Source: Sporosarcina koreensis (lineage in GTDB: Bacteria; Bacillota; Bacilli; Bacillales_A; Planococcaceae). From it: a stretch of DNA of 40,456 nucleotides. The stretch lies in assembly GCF_001531445.1 (NCBI RefSeq), contig NZ_LQYA01000195.1:20230-60685 (forward strand), given 5' to 3'. Positions 24,858 through 32,501 of the stretch are shown here, piece after piece (the first letter of the stretch is position 1; the number at the start of each line of letters is the position of its first letter). Made by a program: the position numbers and the translations under genes. The notes under the pieces are model-generated. The model did not search any database, was not told the DNA's origin, and was given only the letters and a program-made list of their open reading frames with translations.

Positions 24858-24862
24858 GCTGA

Positions 24863-24977
24863 ACAAAGGCTAAGTTCGCAACGTCCTGTTGCGACGCCTT
24901 TGTGACCTGCATCCTGCAGGTCCGAACCAATCGGGCATTTAGTGGCTGTTGACCCCTCGCAGAGGATCTTACAGCCA
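24863..24977. repeat. Cluster of three consecutive hairpins, possible mobile palindromic element
   Basis: The first hairpin has an outer stem ACAAAGGC/GCCTTTGT (24863-24903) enclosing TCGCAAC/GTTGCGA. The second is GACCTGCA/TGCAGGTC with a 3-nt loop (24904-24922). The third is TGGCTGT/ACAGCCA enclosing CCTC/GAGG (24943-24977). All stems are perfect. The cluster fills most of the 200-bp gap between two genes of the lysine pathway. From memory, motifs like the second hairpin recur between genes in Bacillaceae, which would fit a small palindromic repeat; a structured RNA is the alternative. Confidence 0.6.
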
Positions 24978-25016
24978 GTTAATGCGGGGTAATCTTTGGG
25001 AAAAGGGGATGTTCAC

Positions 25017-26183
25017 ATGAAAGTGGTTGTACTAGGTGCTGGCTTAATGGGGAAAGAGGCAGTTCGGGATCTTGTAAAAAGCGATGATGTAACGAAAGTA
25101 TATTTGGCGGATTTGAACTTGAAGCCGGCAGAAGATTTTGCAGAGCAGCTCATGTCTGACAAGTTGGATCTCTTGCAGCTTGACGCGACAAATGACCTTC
25201 AGCTGCAGGAAGTGATGGCGCTTGGAGATGTCGTCATCAATGCACTGTTCTACACATTCAATGAAAAGGTGGCGCGGACTGCAGTGGAAATCGGGGTCCA
25301 TTCCATCGACCTTGGCGGACATATCGGCGGTGCGACCGATGCTGTATTGGCGCTGGCTGATAAGGCGGCTGCAAAGGGTGTTACAATCATTCCGGACCTC
25401 GGGGTGGCACCTGGCATGATTAACATATTGTCGGGGTACGGAGCGGGAAAGCTCGACAAGGTTGAAAGCATTAAGCTATATGTAGGCGGAATCCCAGTAA
25501 AGCCGGAGCCTCCGCTTAATTACAACGTCGTATTCTCATTGGAAGGGGTTTTCGATCATTACACGGATCCATCTCACGTCATTCGGAACGGACAGCTTCT
25601 TGAAGTCCCTTCGTTATCCGAAGTGGAAACGATCCATTTCGATGAATTCGGTGAACTGGAGGCGTTCCATACATCCGGCGGCACATCGACATTGACGAAG
25701 ACATTCCCGAACGTGCAAACGTTGGAATATAAGACGATCCGGTATAAAGGGCATGCCGAGAAATTCCAATTGCTTGTCGATCTGGGGCTGTTATCGCGTG
25801 AAAATGAAGTGACGGTCGGCGATAAGCAAGTGAAAGTGCGGGATGTCATGCGGGAACAGCTTTCACCGCAATTGCGGCTTGGAGATAAATCGGATGCCGT
25901 CCTTCTTCGTGTCATTGTGAGCGGCGAAGCGCACGGGATGCCGGCAACATATGAATACAACCTAGTGACGAAAAAAGATCTGACGGTGAATGAAACAGCG
26001 ATGGCCCGTGCGACAGCGAATACGATTTCGATTGTTGCGCAAATGATCGGAAACGGGACGATTACAAAACGTGGCGTCCATCCGCCGGAGAATATCGTTC
26101 CGGGTGCTGAATACATTGAAGAGATGAAAAAACGCGGTGTCGACATTGAGGAAACGGTAAGAACGCAAGAGGCGCATGTGTAA
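25017..26183 (+). CDS. L-lysine 6-dehydrogenase (saccharopine dehydrogenase-like)
   Basis: A 388-residue NAD+-dependent oxidoreductase that deaminates the epsilon-amino group of L-lysine, giving aminoadipate semialdehyde, which cyclises to piperideine-6-carboxylate. It closely resembles the Geobacillus lysine 6-dehydrogenase as I remember it. The Rossmann motif GAGLMGKEA starts at residue 7, and [16 protein letters not shown] and HTSGGTSTL follow. The C-terminal region has [12 protein letters not shown] and [15 protein letters not shown] segments. ATG 25017 is supported by AAAAGGGGA. It lies between the aldehyde dehydrogenase and an acyl-CoA dehydrogenase, consistent with lysine catabolism via aminoadipate. 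Confidence 0.88.
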   Translation: MKVVVLGAGLMGKEAVRDLVKSDDVTKVYLADLNLKPAEDFAEQLMSDKLDLLQLDATNDLQLQEVMALGDVVINALFYTFNEKVARTAVEIGVHSIDLGGHIGGATDAVLALADKAAAKGVTIIPDLGVAPGMINILSGYGAGKLDKVESIKLYVGGIPVKPEPPLNYNVVFSLEGVFDHYTDPSHVIRNGQLLEVPSLSEVETIHFDEFGELEAFHTSGGTSTLTKTFPNVQTLEYKTIRYKGHAEKFQLLVDLGLLSRENEVTVGDKQVKVRDVMREQLSPQLRLGDKSDAVLLRVIVSGEAHGMPATYEYNLVTKKDLTVNETAMARATANTISIVAQMIGNGTITKRGVHPPENIVPGAEYIEEMKKRGVDIEETVRTQEAHV

Positions 26184-26211
26184 TCGATAAGTGGGGAAGG
26201 GGTTGTGGGAA

Positions 26212-27402
26212 TTGGATTTTGGATTTACAGAAGAACAGCAAATGCTTCGCAAAACAGCACGGCAGTTTGTTGATGAAGAAATCATGCCGCATATCCAGCG
26301 ATGGGATGCGGAAGGCGGATTCGATCCGGCTATTTGGAAGAAACTTGCGGACTTAGGATTCATGGGTGTTTGCGTGCCTGAACAATATGGCGGCAGCGGG
26401 ATGGACTATAACTCCCTCGCCATCCTCTGCGAAGAACTGGAGCGCGGGGATACGGCATTCCGGACAGCGGTTTCCGTCCATATCGGGTTGAATTCCATGA
26501 CGCTCATGCAATGGGGAACGGAAGAGCAGAAGCAAAAATTCTTGGTACCGCAAGCGAAGGGTGAGAAAATTGGTGCGTTCGGACTGACTGAACCTGGTGC
26601 GGGCTCTGACGTCGCAGCGATGGCGACGACTGCAGTGCGAGACGGGGATGAATACGTCATCAATGGGCAAAAGACTTGGATTTCTCTTTGCGATGTGGCA
26701 GACCATATTCTTGTTTTCGCTTATACTGACAAATCGAAAAAGCACCATGGCATTAGTGCATTCATTGTCGAACGCACAACGCCGGGCTTTTCATCGAAGG
26801 CGATCAAAGGGAAGTATGGCATCCGGGCGGGCAATACCGGTGAACTATTTTTCGAAGATATGCGTATCCCGGCTGAAAACCTGTTAGGTCAGGAAGGTGA
26901 AGGATTCAAAATTGCCATGTCCGCACTCGATAACGGTCGTTTCACAGTGGCGGCAGGCGCGGTCGGCTTGATCATGGGTTGCATCGAGGAAAGCGTGAAA
27001 TATTGCCATGAGCGTGAAACATTCGGCAAGCCGATCGGCAAGCACCAGCTCGTCCAGCAAATGATTGCCAATATGGAAGCGGGTTACCAAATGAGCCGCC
27101 TCCTCGTCTACCGTGCAGGTGAATTGAAAAATAAAGGATTGCGGAACACGCGCGAGACATCACTGGCTAAGTGGCAAGCATGCGATTTTGCCAATAAAGC
27201 CGCTGATGACGCATTCCAAATCCACGGCGCATACGGCTATTCGGACGAATACCCGGTCGCCAGATTCCTGCGCAACTCGAAAGCGCCGGTTATCTACGAA
27301 GGTACACGCGAAATCCATACGATCATGCAAGCGGAATATGTATTAGGCTACCGTGAGGATAAAAAGTTGAGTCATATGCTGCCGGAATGGCCGTTTGACT
27401 GA
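26212..27402 (+). CDS. Acyl-CoA dehydrogenase, glutaryl-CoA dehydrogenase-like
   Basis: A 396-residue FAD-dependent acyl-CoA dehydrogenase. Family motifs are FGLTEPGAGSDVAAM, the ERETFGKPIGKHQ segment, FQIHGAYGYSDEYPVAR and the catalytic Glu in YEGTREIHT. The segment GDTAFRTAVSVHIGL places an Arg where human glutaryl-CoA dehydrogenase has the Arg that binds the substrate carboxylate (SGYRSAMSVQ). With the lysine genes upstream this suggests glutaryl-CoA as substrate. TTG 26212 gives the usual MDFGFTEEQ start 10 nt after GGGGAAGGGG; the GTG at 26191 lies upstream of that site and is rejected. A short-chain acyl-CoA substrate is the alternative. Confidence 0.85.
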   Translation: MDFGFTEEQQMLRKTARQFVDEEIMPHIQRWDAEGGFDPAIWKKLADLGFMGVCVPEQYGGSGMDYNSLAILCEELERGDTAFRTAVSVHIGLNSMTLMQWGTEEQKQKFLVPQAKGEKIGAFGLTEPGAGSDVAAMATTAVRDGDEYVINGQKTWISLCDVADHILVFAYTDKSKKHHGISAFIVERTTPGFSSKAIKGKYGIRAGNTGELFFEDMRIPAENLLGQEGEGFKIAMSALDNGRFTVAAGAVGLIMGCIEESVKYCHERETFGKPIGKHQLVQQMIANMEAGYQMSRLLVYRAGELKNKGLRNTRETSLAKWQACDFANKAADDAFQIHGAYGYSDEYPVARFLRNSKAPVIYEGTREIHTIMQAEYVLGYREDKKLSHMLPEWPFD

Positions 27403-27467
27403 ACGGAAAATGCCGAGTAACATAGCGTCGTATTGTATTTTAATTGGGATGATATGAGCATATATCT

Positions 27468-27511
27468 ATTAAAAAACCGGCCAATACCCGAAAGGAAGGG
27501 GATGGCCGGTT
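27468..27511 (-). terminator. Terminator of the metNIQ operon (minus strand)
   Basis: ACCGGCCA pairs with TGGCCGGT, with inner CCC/GGG-type pairs, and is followed on the minus strand by TTTTTTAA. It lies between convergent genes and may also stop the acyl-CoA dehydrogenase transcript. Confidence 0.85.
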
Positions 27512-27519
27512 CACTATTT

Positions 27520-28716
27520 TTACTGCTGTGATTTTGCTTCCAATGCTTGCGCGTGACTTACTTTAACTTCGCTTAAAAGTGCTGCGTCTGTCAGTAAGTC
27601 AAGCCCTGTTTTTGCAAGCGCTTCTGCGCCGATCAGGAGCGCTTCCATACCGCGATCAGATTTGGCTGCTTCGCGGAACGGAACGGTATGTCCGATCAAA
27701 TCATCATCGCCAATTTTTATATATGGATGGGCAGTAGGCACTTCATAACTGATATTTCCCGCGTCTGTCGATCCAAGACCTTTTCTTTTTTCAGTATGGA
27801 CGATTTCGCCTAGGGATTCGAGGTGGCGTTTCACTATATGATCAAGTGCGCCTGTAATCACGAAATCTTTTACTTCATTTTGAAAGCGTTCGATTTTGAC
27901 AGTAGCGCCAGTGGAAAGTGCGGCACCTTCTGCGATTTTCCGTATTTTCGCGGCGATTTCTACTGTCCGTTTCCAAGTGGACGCGCGAATAAAAAACCTG
28001 GCTGAGGCATATTCGGGAATAATGTTCGGTGCCTCTCCGCCGTGTGTAATGATGCCGTGTACACGAACATCTTGTGGCAATTGTTGGCGCAGTGCATTAA
28101 TGCCGTTGAATAGTAAAATGACTGCGTCAAGTGCGTTAATGCCATGCTCGGGTGCACCTGAAGCATGGGCTGGCTTGCCGTAAAAATGGAAATCCAATGG
28201 ATCGACGGCTAGCGAGTTTGACGTTACACCTGTTTTTCCGGAAGGATGGGCCATCAATGCAACGTCTACATCTTTTAAATAGCCGTGGCGGACGAAACTT
28301 CCCTTTGCACTGCCGTTTGGACCACCTTCCTCGGCAGGTGTTCCTAAGACGACCACTTTTCCACCGGTAGAATCGATTTCTTTGGAAAGTGCGATCGCAG
28401 CCGCGACACTTGTCGTTCCGATAATATTATGGCCGCAAGCATGTCCGATTCCTGGAAGGGCATCGTATTCTGCCAAATAAGCGATTGTTGGACCCGGCTT
28501 CGAACTTGAGAACTGTGCGTAAAACGCAGTTTCGTGGCCGGCGACATTTGTTTCCACTTCGAACCCTTCACTGCGAAGCAATGTCGTTAATTGCTCGCAG
28601 GCAAAATATTCTTCGTTTCCGATTTCAGGTTTTGCATGGATCGATAGGCTCGTTTCAACAAAGCGTGCACGGTTTTCCGCTAAAAATGAGTGGATTTGAT
28701 TGGTTGTTGTCGTCAT
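27520..28716 (-). CDS. M20-family amidohydrolase in the methionine operon
   Basis: A 398-residue M20D-type metallohydrolase that probably cleaves an N-acyl or peptide bond of an amino acid derivative. Metal-binding motifs are visible: GHACGHNIIG near residue 93 and GTPAEEGGPNGSAKG near residue 128. KPAHASGAPEHGINALDAV lies in the lid domain, and GSTDAGNISYEVPTAHPYI near the end. It starts right behind the metQ stop and shares the S-box-controlled transcript, so the likely substrate is an N-acylated or peptide-bound sulfur amino acid. Its motifs also resemble aminobenzoyl-glutamate hydrolases, so the substrate is inferred from context only. Confidence 0.85.
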   Translation of the reverse strand: MTTTTNQIHSFLAENRARFVETSLSIHAKPEIGNEEYFACEQLTTLLRSEGFEVETNVAGHETAFYAQFSSSKPGPTIAYLAEYDALPGIGHACGHNIIGTTSVAAAIALSKEIDSTGGKVVVLGTPAEEGGPNGSAKGSFVRHGYLKDVDVALMAHPSGKTGVTSNSLAVDPLDFHFYGKPAHASGAPEHGINALDAVILLFNGINALRQQLPQDVRVHGIITHGGEAPNIIPEYASARFFIRASTWKRTVEIAAKIRKIAEGAALSTGATVKIERFQNEVKDFVITGALDHIVKRHLESLGEIVHTEKRKGLGSTDAGNISYEVPTAHPYIKIGDDDLIGHTVPFREAAKSDRGMEALLIGAEALAKTGLDLLTDAALLSEVKVSHAQALEAKSQQ

Positions 28717-28717
28717 A

Positions 28718-29578
28718 TTACTCTTCCCCCTTCAATTGTTCGAATGTATCAAGTAGCTGATCTTGCGGTATGTTCAATAAAATTGAACCGCCTTTCGTTT
28801 CTTCATCAATTGCTTTCTTCACCTGTTCAGATTGGTAAAGCTCAATGATTTTTAAATACGTCTCGTTTTGTACATCCTCCGCACGTGCTGCAAAGACATT
28901 CACATAAGGCAAGGCGTTTTCACTGTCGCCATCTTCCAAAAAGATTGGATCCTCAATAGGGTTGAATCCGGCTTGTCCGGCAATCCCGTTGTTGATAAGA
29001 GATGCCGCGACATCTTGCAGTACTCGTGGCGTTTGCTGCGCAACCATAGGGATGATTTCCAAGTTTTTAGGGTTCTCTTCTATGGATGTCGTATCTCCGA
29101 ATAGTCCAGTGCCTTCTTTTAATTTGATGAGGCCGGCAGTTTCCAATAATCGTAAAGCACGTCCCAAATTCGAAGGGTCATCGGGAACCGCGATTTTGTC
29201 GCCTTCTTTGATGTCAGAAATATCGTCAAGCTTATCGGAATAAATGCCAAGCGGAGCGATAACGGTTGAACCAATCGGTACGATGTCAACATTATTCTCT
29301 TTAGCAAATTGACTTAAAAATGCGATATGCTGAAATGAATTCAAATCGATGTCACCATTGGCAAGCGCATTGTTCGGTAACGTGTAGTCCGCAAATTCTT
29401 TCAGCTCGATTGTTATGCCTTCCTCTTTCGCCAATTTTTTCAGCACATTCCATTGCTCGCCATCCGATCCAGTAACACCAATTACTACAACATCATCGTT
29501 AGCGGATCCATTTTTTCCGCAAGCGGCAAGAATGGTTAGCAGTAAAATTACTCCAAGTGATTTAATAATTTTTTTCAT
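28718..29578 (-). CDS. metQ: Methionine ABC transporter substrate-binding lipoprotein MetQ
   Basis: A 286-residue NlpA/MetQ-type lipoprotein that binds methionine outside the membrane. The signal peptide (MKKIIKSLGVILLLTILAAC) ends in the lipobox LAAC, with Cys20 as the acylated residue. IELKEFADYTLPNNALANGD and FQHIAFLSQFAKE are family signatures. ATG 29578 follows GGAGGA; the frame is open 8 codons further, but that part contains the ribosome-binding site. The gene sits between metI and the M20 hydrolase on the minus strand. Confidence 0.95.
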   Translation of the reverse strand: MKKIIKSLGVILLLTILAACGKNGSANDDVVVIGVTGSDGEQWNVLKKLAKEEGITIELKEFADYTLPNNALANGDIDLNSFQHIAFLSQFAKENNVDIVPIGSTVIAPLGIYSDKLDDISDIKEGDKIAVPDDPSNLGRALRLLETAGLIKLKEGTGLFGDTTSIEENPKNLEIIPMVAQQTPRVLQDVAASLINNGIAGQAGFNPIEDPIFLEDGDSENALPYVNVFAARAEDVQNETYLKIIELYQSEQVKKAIDEETKGGSILLNIPQDQLLDTFEQLKGEE

Positions 29579-29636
29579 TAGAAATCCTCCAATTAGATCC
29601 ATATTTTTAATAAATGTTTGATTGTGAATAAAAAAG

Positions 29637-30299
29637 TTACCGTCGCATCACTTTCTTAGACAAGAAATTGCCGATCCATTGTGCCAATTGTACAAGTATG
29701 ATTAGAATGACGACCGTAACGAACATGACGGAACTGTCAAATCGTTGGTAGCCATGCGTCATTGCGACGTGACCCAATCCGCCTCCGCCAACCGTCCCTG
29801 CAACAGCTGAAAAGTCGATTAAACCGACCGTGACGAACGTCAATCCAAGGATGAGTGGTCCAAGCGCTTCAGGGATCAATACGGTGAAAATGATTTGGCG
29901 CGGACTTGCTCCCATTGCTTCAGCAGCCTCGATAACACCCGGATCGATACTGATCAAGTTGTTTTCGACGACCCTTGCGACAACAAACGATGCGGCAATC
30001 GTCATTGGGAAAATGGCAGCTGCCGTCCCGATCGTCGTTCCAATCACTTCGCGTGTAACAGGTGAAAGCACGAAAAGTAGAATGATGAAAGGAATCGGAC
30101 GAATAATATTAATAAAGAAATTTAGCAAAGCCGAAATGAACCGATTCTCAAGTATATTTCCTTCTCTTGTGGTAAACAGAAGGATGCCTAATGCCATCCC
30201 GATAATTGAACTAAAAACCAAAGTTCCTAAAACCATCGTAATCGTTTCACCGGTCGCCTCCACAATACGAATCCAAAACGTCTCCCAATTAACTTTCAT
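29637..30299 (-). CDS. metI: Methionine ABC transporter permease MetI
   Basis: A 220-residue inner-membrane permease with about five transmembrane helices. The cytoplasmic coupling loop EAAEAMGASPRQIIFTVLIPEALGP is the MetI-type EAA motif. The PIPFIILLF segment and the C-terminal AMTHGYQRFD are also typical. The start overlaps the 3' end of metN by 11 bp, indicating coupled translation. The length is close to the usual ~220. Confidence 0.95.
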   Translation of the reverse strand: MKVNWETFWIRIVEATGETITMVLGTLVFSSIIGMALGILLFTTREGNILENRFISALLNFFINIIRPIPFIILLFVLSPVTREVIGTTIGTAAAIFPMTIAASFVVARVVENNLISIDPGVIEAAEAMGASPRQIIFTVLIPEALGPLILGLTFVTVGLIDFSAVAGTVGGGGLGHVAMTHGYQRFDSSVMFVTVVILIILVQLAQWIGNFLSKKVMRR

Positions 30300-31314
30300 T
30301 CGTATTCACCTCCTCAATGTCCACGATGCTTTTCAATTCATGGATGCAAGCCATCACCGCATCATTTTTCCCTTCGAATGAAACGACAAGATTGCCAAAA
30401 AACTGTTGCTGCAATTCCCGGATAGAACCGTAAATGATATTGAAATCTATCTGATGCTTTCGAGTAACTGTCGATAAGATCGGGTCACTTGCCCGCTCTC
30501 CTTTGAAAATGATGCGGTACAAATCGGTTCCGCCTTTTGCCCGCCATTCATCAAGTAGTTGAGGGGAGGGCAAGCTTTGATCGGTGGCGGAGATGAATTC
30601 TTTCGTAGTTGCGTGCTGAGGATTAGTGAACGTTTCGAACACTTCGCCTTGTTCAATAACTTCACCCGTCTCCATTACGGCGACACGGTTGCAAACAGAT
30701 TGGATAACCTGCATTTCATGTGTAATCAGCAGGATTGTAATCCCTAATTCCCGATTCACTTTTTGCAATAAGTTCAAAATATCGCGCGTCGTGTTCGGGT
30801 CAAGTGCGGACGTCGCTTCATCGCATAGCAGAATTTCCGGGTCTGTCGCAAGTGCGCGGGCAATGCCGACACGCTGTTTTTGCCCTCCTGATAATTGCTC
30901 GGGATAACTTTTCGCTTTATCCGCAAGACCTACGAATTGAAGGAGTTGCTTCACTTTTGCGTTCCGTTCTGCTTTAGGCACCTTCGATAGTTTCAAAGGG
31001 TATTCAACATTTTGTTCGACAGTGCGGGAAGAAAAGAGATTGAAGTTTTGAAATACCATCCCGATCTTCCTGCGCACTTCCCGAAGCTGTTTAGGCTTCA
31101 GTTCATGCAAGGGAGTTTTTTTGATAAGAATTTTCCCTTCAGTCGGACGTTCAAGACCGTTGACAAGTCGGATCAATGTACTCTTTCCTGCGCCGCTGAA
31201 TCCGATGATGCCGAAAATATCGCCTTCCTCAACGTCAAATGTCACCTTTTTTACTGCTTCGACTTGCTTGCTTCCAACAACAAATGTTTTCGATACATTT
31301 TCGAATGTGATCAT
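30289..31314 (-). CDS. metN: Methionine ABC transporter ATP-binding protein MetN
   Basis: A 341-residue ABC ATPase, the normal MetN length. Walker A is GFSGAGKST near residue 38, the signature motif LSGGQKQRVGIARAL, and Walker B LLCDEATSALD. The C-terminal ACT-like NIL domain (residues ~260-341), which senses internal methionine in this family, is present and includes NFNIIYGSIREL. ATG 31314 follows GGAGGGGG. The frame is open for 40 more codons, but these run through the riboswitch terminator and are not translated. It is the first gene of the operon. Confidence 0.96.
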   Translation of the reverse strand: MITFENVSKTFVVGSKQVEAVKKVTFDVEEGDIFGIIGFSGAGKSTLIRLVNGLERPTEGKILIKKTPLHELKPKQLREVRRKIGMVFQNFNLFSSRTVEQNVEYPLKLSKVPKAERNAKVKQLLQFVGLADKAKSYPEQLSGGQKQRVGIARALATDPEILLCDEATSALDPNTTRDILNLLQKVNRELGITILLITHEMQVIQSVCNRVAVMETGEVIEQGEVFETFTNPQHATTKEFISATDQSLPSPQLLDEWRAKGGTDLYRIIFKGERASDPILSTVTRKHQIDFNIIYGSIRELQQQFFGNLVVSFEGKNDAVMACIHELKSIVDIEEVNTNES

Positions 31315-31330
31315 AAAATCCCCCTCCAAA

Positions 31331-31384
31331 ATAAAAACGCCTTCTTTTTCCATATCTATGAAGATATGAAAAAAGAAGGCGCTT
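31331..31384 (-). terminator. Expression-platform terminator of the SAM riboswitch
   Basis: On the minus strand CGCCTTCTTTTT pairs with AAAAAGAAGGCG, extended by CATATCTTCATAGATATG, and is followed by TTTTTAT just before the metN ribosome-binding site. It is the transcription-off hairpin expected when SAM is bound. Confidence 0.9.
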
Positions 31385-31411
31385 CTACTGAATTTGTAGA
31401 ATATGAAAAAA

Positions 31412-31530
31412 GCTTCTCTCTTCTTATCTTCCAAACAGGAAACTGTTTGCAGGAATTGGCACGTAGTTTTTTAAAAAACCGTTGCCGAGATGTCATTGGG
31501 CCTGTCCCTCGATCTCTCTTGATAAGAAAT
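31412..31530 (-). ncRNA. SAM-I (S-box) riboswitch aptamer
   Basis: Read on the minus strand, the region contains the S-box signatures in order: CTTATCAAGAGAG, GAGGGACAGGCCCAATGA, CATCTCGGCAAC, then GTGCCAATTCC. It closes with GATAAGAA, which pairs with the 5' TTCTTATC to form P1. A TCTAC/GTAGA mini-hairpin (31386-31402) lies between aptamer and terminator. With SAM bound, P1 forms and the downstream terminator folds, switching off methionine import; this is the established S-box mechanism. Confidence 0.96.
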
Positions 31531-31556
31531 TTTGTATGAAATTTGAATTGCTTACA

Positions 31557-31584
31557 ACTTTACCACGGTTGAAAATAAAGTCAA
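31557..31584 (-). promoter_or_regulatory. Promoter of the S-box metNIQ operon
   Basis: On the minus strand TTGACT (31584-31579) and TAAAGT (31562-31557) are spaced 16 bp. They lie about 30 bp upstream of the riboswitch 5' end, as expected for a sigma-A promoter. Confidence 0.7.
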
Positions 31585-31792
31585 CTACGTTTTTAAATTT
31601 TGATGAAGATTAAATATAAAGTTAAGTCTGATTACTTTGGATGGAAGAAGGACGTGGTTCCGTTCTTCATTGCACGATGGCGGTTCTATTTAGTTAATTT
31701 TGTTGCATGTAAAAATAAAAAGTACTTGTTGATTTTGAAGGTATACGTAAAATCTTTGTACGATCATGCAAGCGGATTAAGTGCCTGGTTAG

Positions 31793-31820
31793 TTGTAAAA
31801 GATTGTAGTTTATCTATAAT
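31793..31820 (+). promoter_or_regulatory. Promoter of the acyltransferase gene
   Basis: TTGTAA at 31793 and a perfect TATAAT at 31815 are spaced 16 bp and end about 40 bp before the start codon. The AT-rich stretch 31585-31792 before it holds nothing else I can support. Confidence 0.65.
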
Positions 31821-31861
31821 TAGTATCAGGTGCTATATGTTGATGATAATAGGAGGGTATC

Positions 31862-32425
31862 ATGTATAAATTCACAGCCACATTTGCGAAGTTCATTTTT
31901 TTCTTCATAGCCAAAATCGAATTGAAGAATACACACAAACTACCTGAGAATGGAGGGTATGTAATTACGTGTGCACACCGAGGATGGTTGGAAATTATTG
32001 CGCTCGGTATTTCATTGCCTCGTCCGATTCACTTCATGGCAAAGAAGGAGCTCTTTAGAAGAAAACTAGTTGCAGCTTTCTTAACGAGCATTAAAGCTTT
32101 TCCTATTGACCGTGAAAATCCATCACCTAGCAGTATTAAAACACCTGTAAAATTGCTGAAGTCCGGTGAGGTTGTTGGGATATTTCCAAGCGGAACAAGG
32201 AAAGCTGAGAGCGCTCCGGTAAAGCGTGGAGCTGTTACCATTGCAGGTCTGGCAAGAGTACCGATCGTTCCGGTTATATATGAAGGGCCCGCAAATCTGA
32301 ATGACATTTGGAAATGCCGAAATGCAACGATTACAATTGGCGACCCTTTCATTATTGAAAAATCGGGTAAAGAAGAAATCAGTGCATATACGGAGAAATT
32401 AGAAAGGGAAATAAACTTAGTTTGA
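31862..32425 (+). CDS. plsC: PlsC-type 1-acyl-glycerol-3-phosphate acyltransferase with HX4E
   Basis: A 187-residue membrane-associated acyltransferase that should transfer an acyl chain to lysophosphatidic acid in phospholipid synthesis. The family blocks are present: CAHRGWLE near residue 39, HFMAKKELFRR, AFPIDRENPSPSSIKTP, FPSGTRKAE and PIVPVIYEGP. The first block reads H-x4-E, whereas the family's catalytic motif is H-x4-D, so the charge-relay Asp is replaced by Glu. ATG 31862 has an ideal AGGAGGGT site. The gene is followed closely by a serpin gene with no terminator between them. Confidence 0.88.
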   Translation: MYKFTATFAKFIFFFIAKIELKNTHKLPENGGYVITCAHRGWLEIIALGISLPRPIHFMAKKELFRRKLVAAFLTSIKAFPIDRENPSPSSIKTPVKLLKSGEVVGIFPSGTRKAESAPVKRGAVTIAGLARVPIVPVIYEGPANLNDIWKCRNATITIGDPFIIEKSGKEEISAYTEKLEREINLV

Positions 32426-32501
32426 AAATACAGAAGTAGGCATGTTTCTTGTAACCTTTTCCATCTCGATGAAGTCTACGTTTACAAGGATGGTGATTCA
32501 A

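Noticed and set aside
25574..26146. A 190-codon antisense open frame inside the lysine 6-dehydrogenase gene
   Set aside because: The sense strand codes for a full-length recognisable enzyme; the antisense frame is a shadow.
31315..31434. Possible 40-residue N-terminal extension of MetN
   Set aside because: The segment reads through the riboswitch terminator and lies upstream of an ideal ribosome-binding site; without it the protein has the normal 341 residues.
31600..31869. An 89-codon open frame upstream of the acyltransferase gene
   Set aside because: It has no ribosome-binding site, no recognisable domain, an AT-rich composition, and overlaps the acyltransferase promoter and start.
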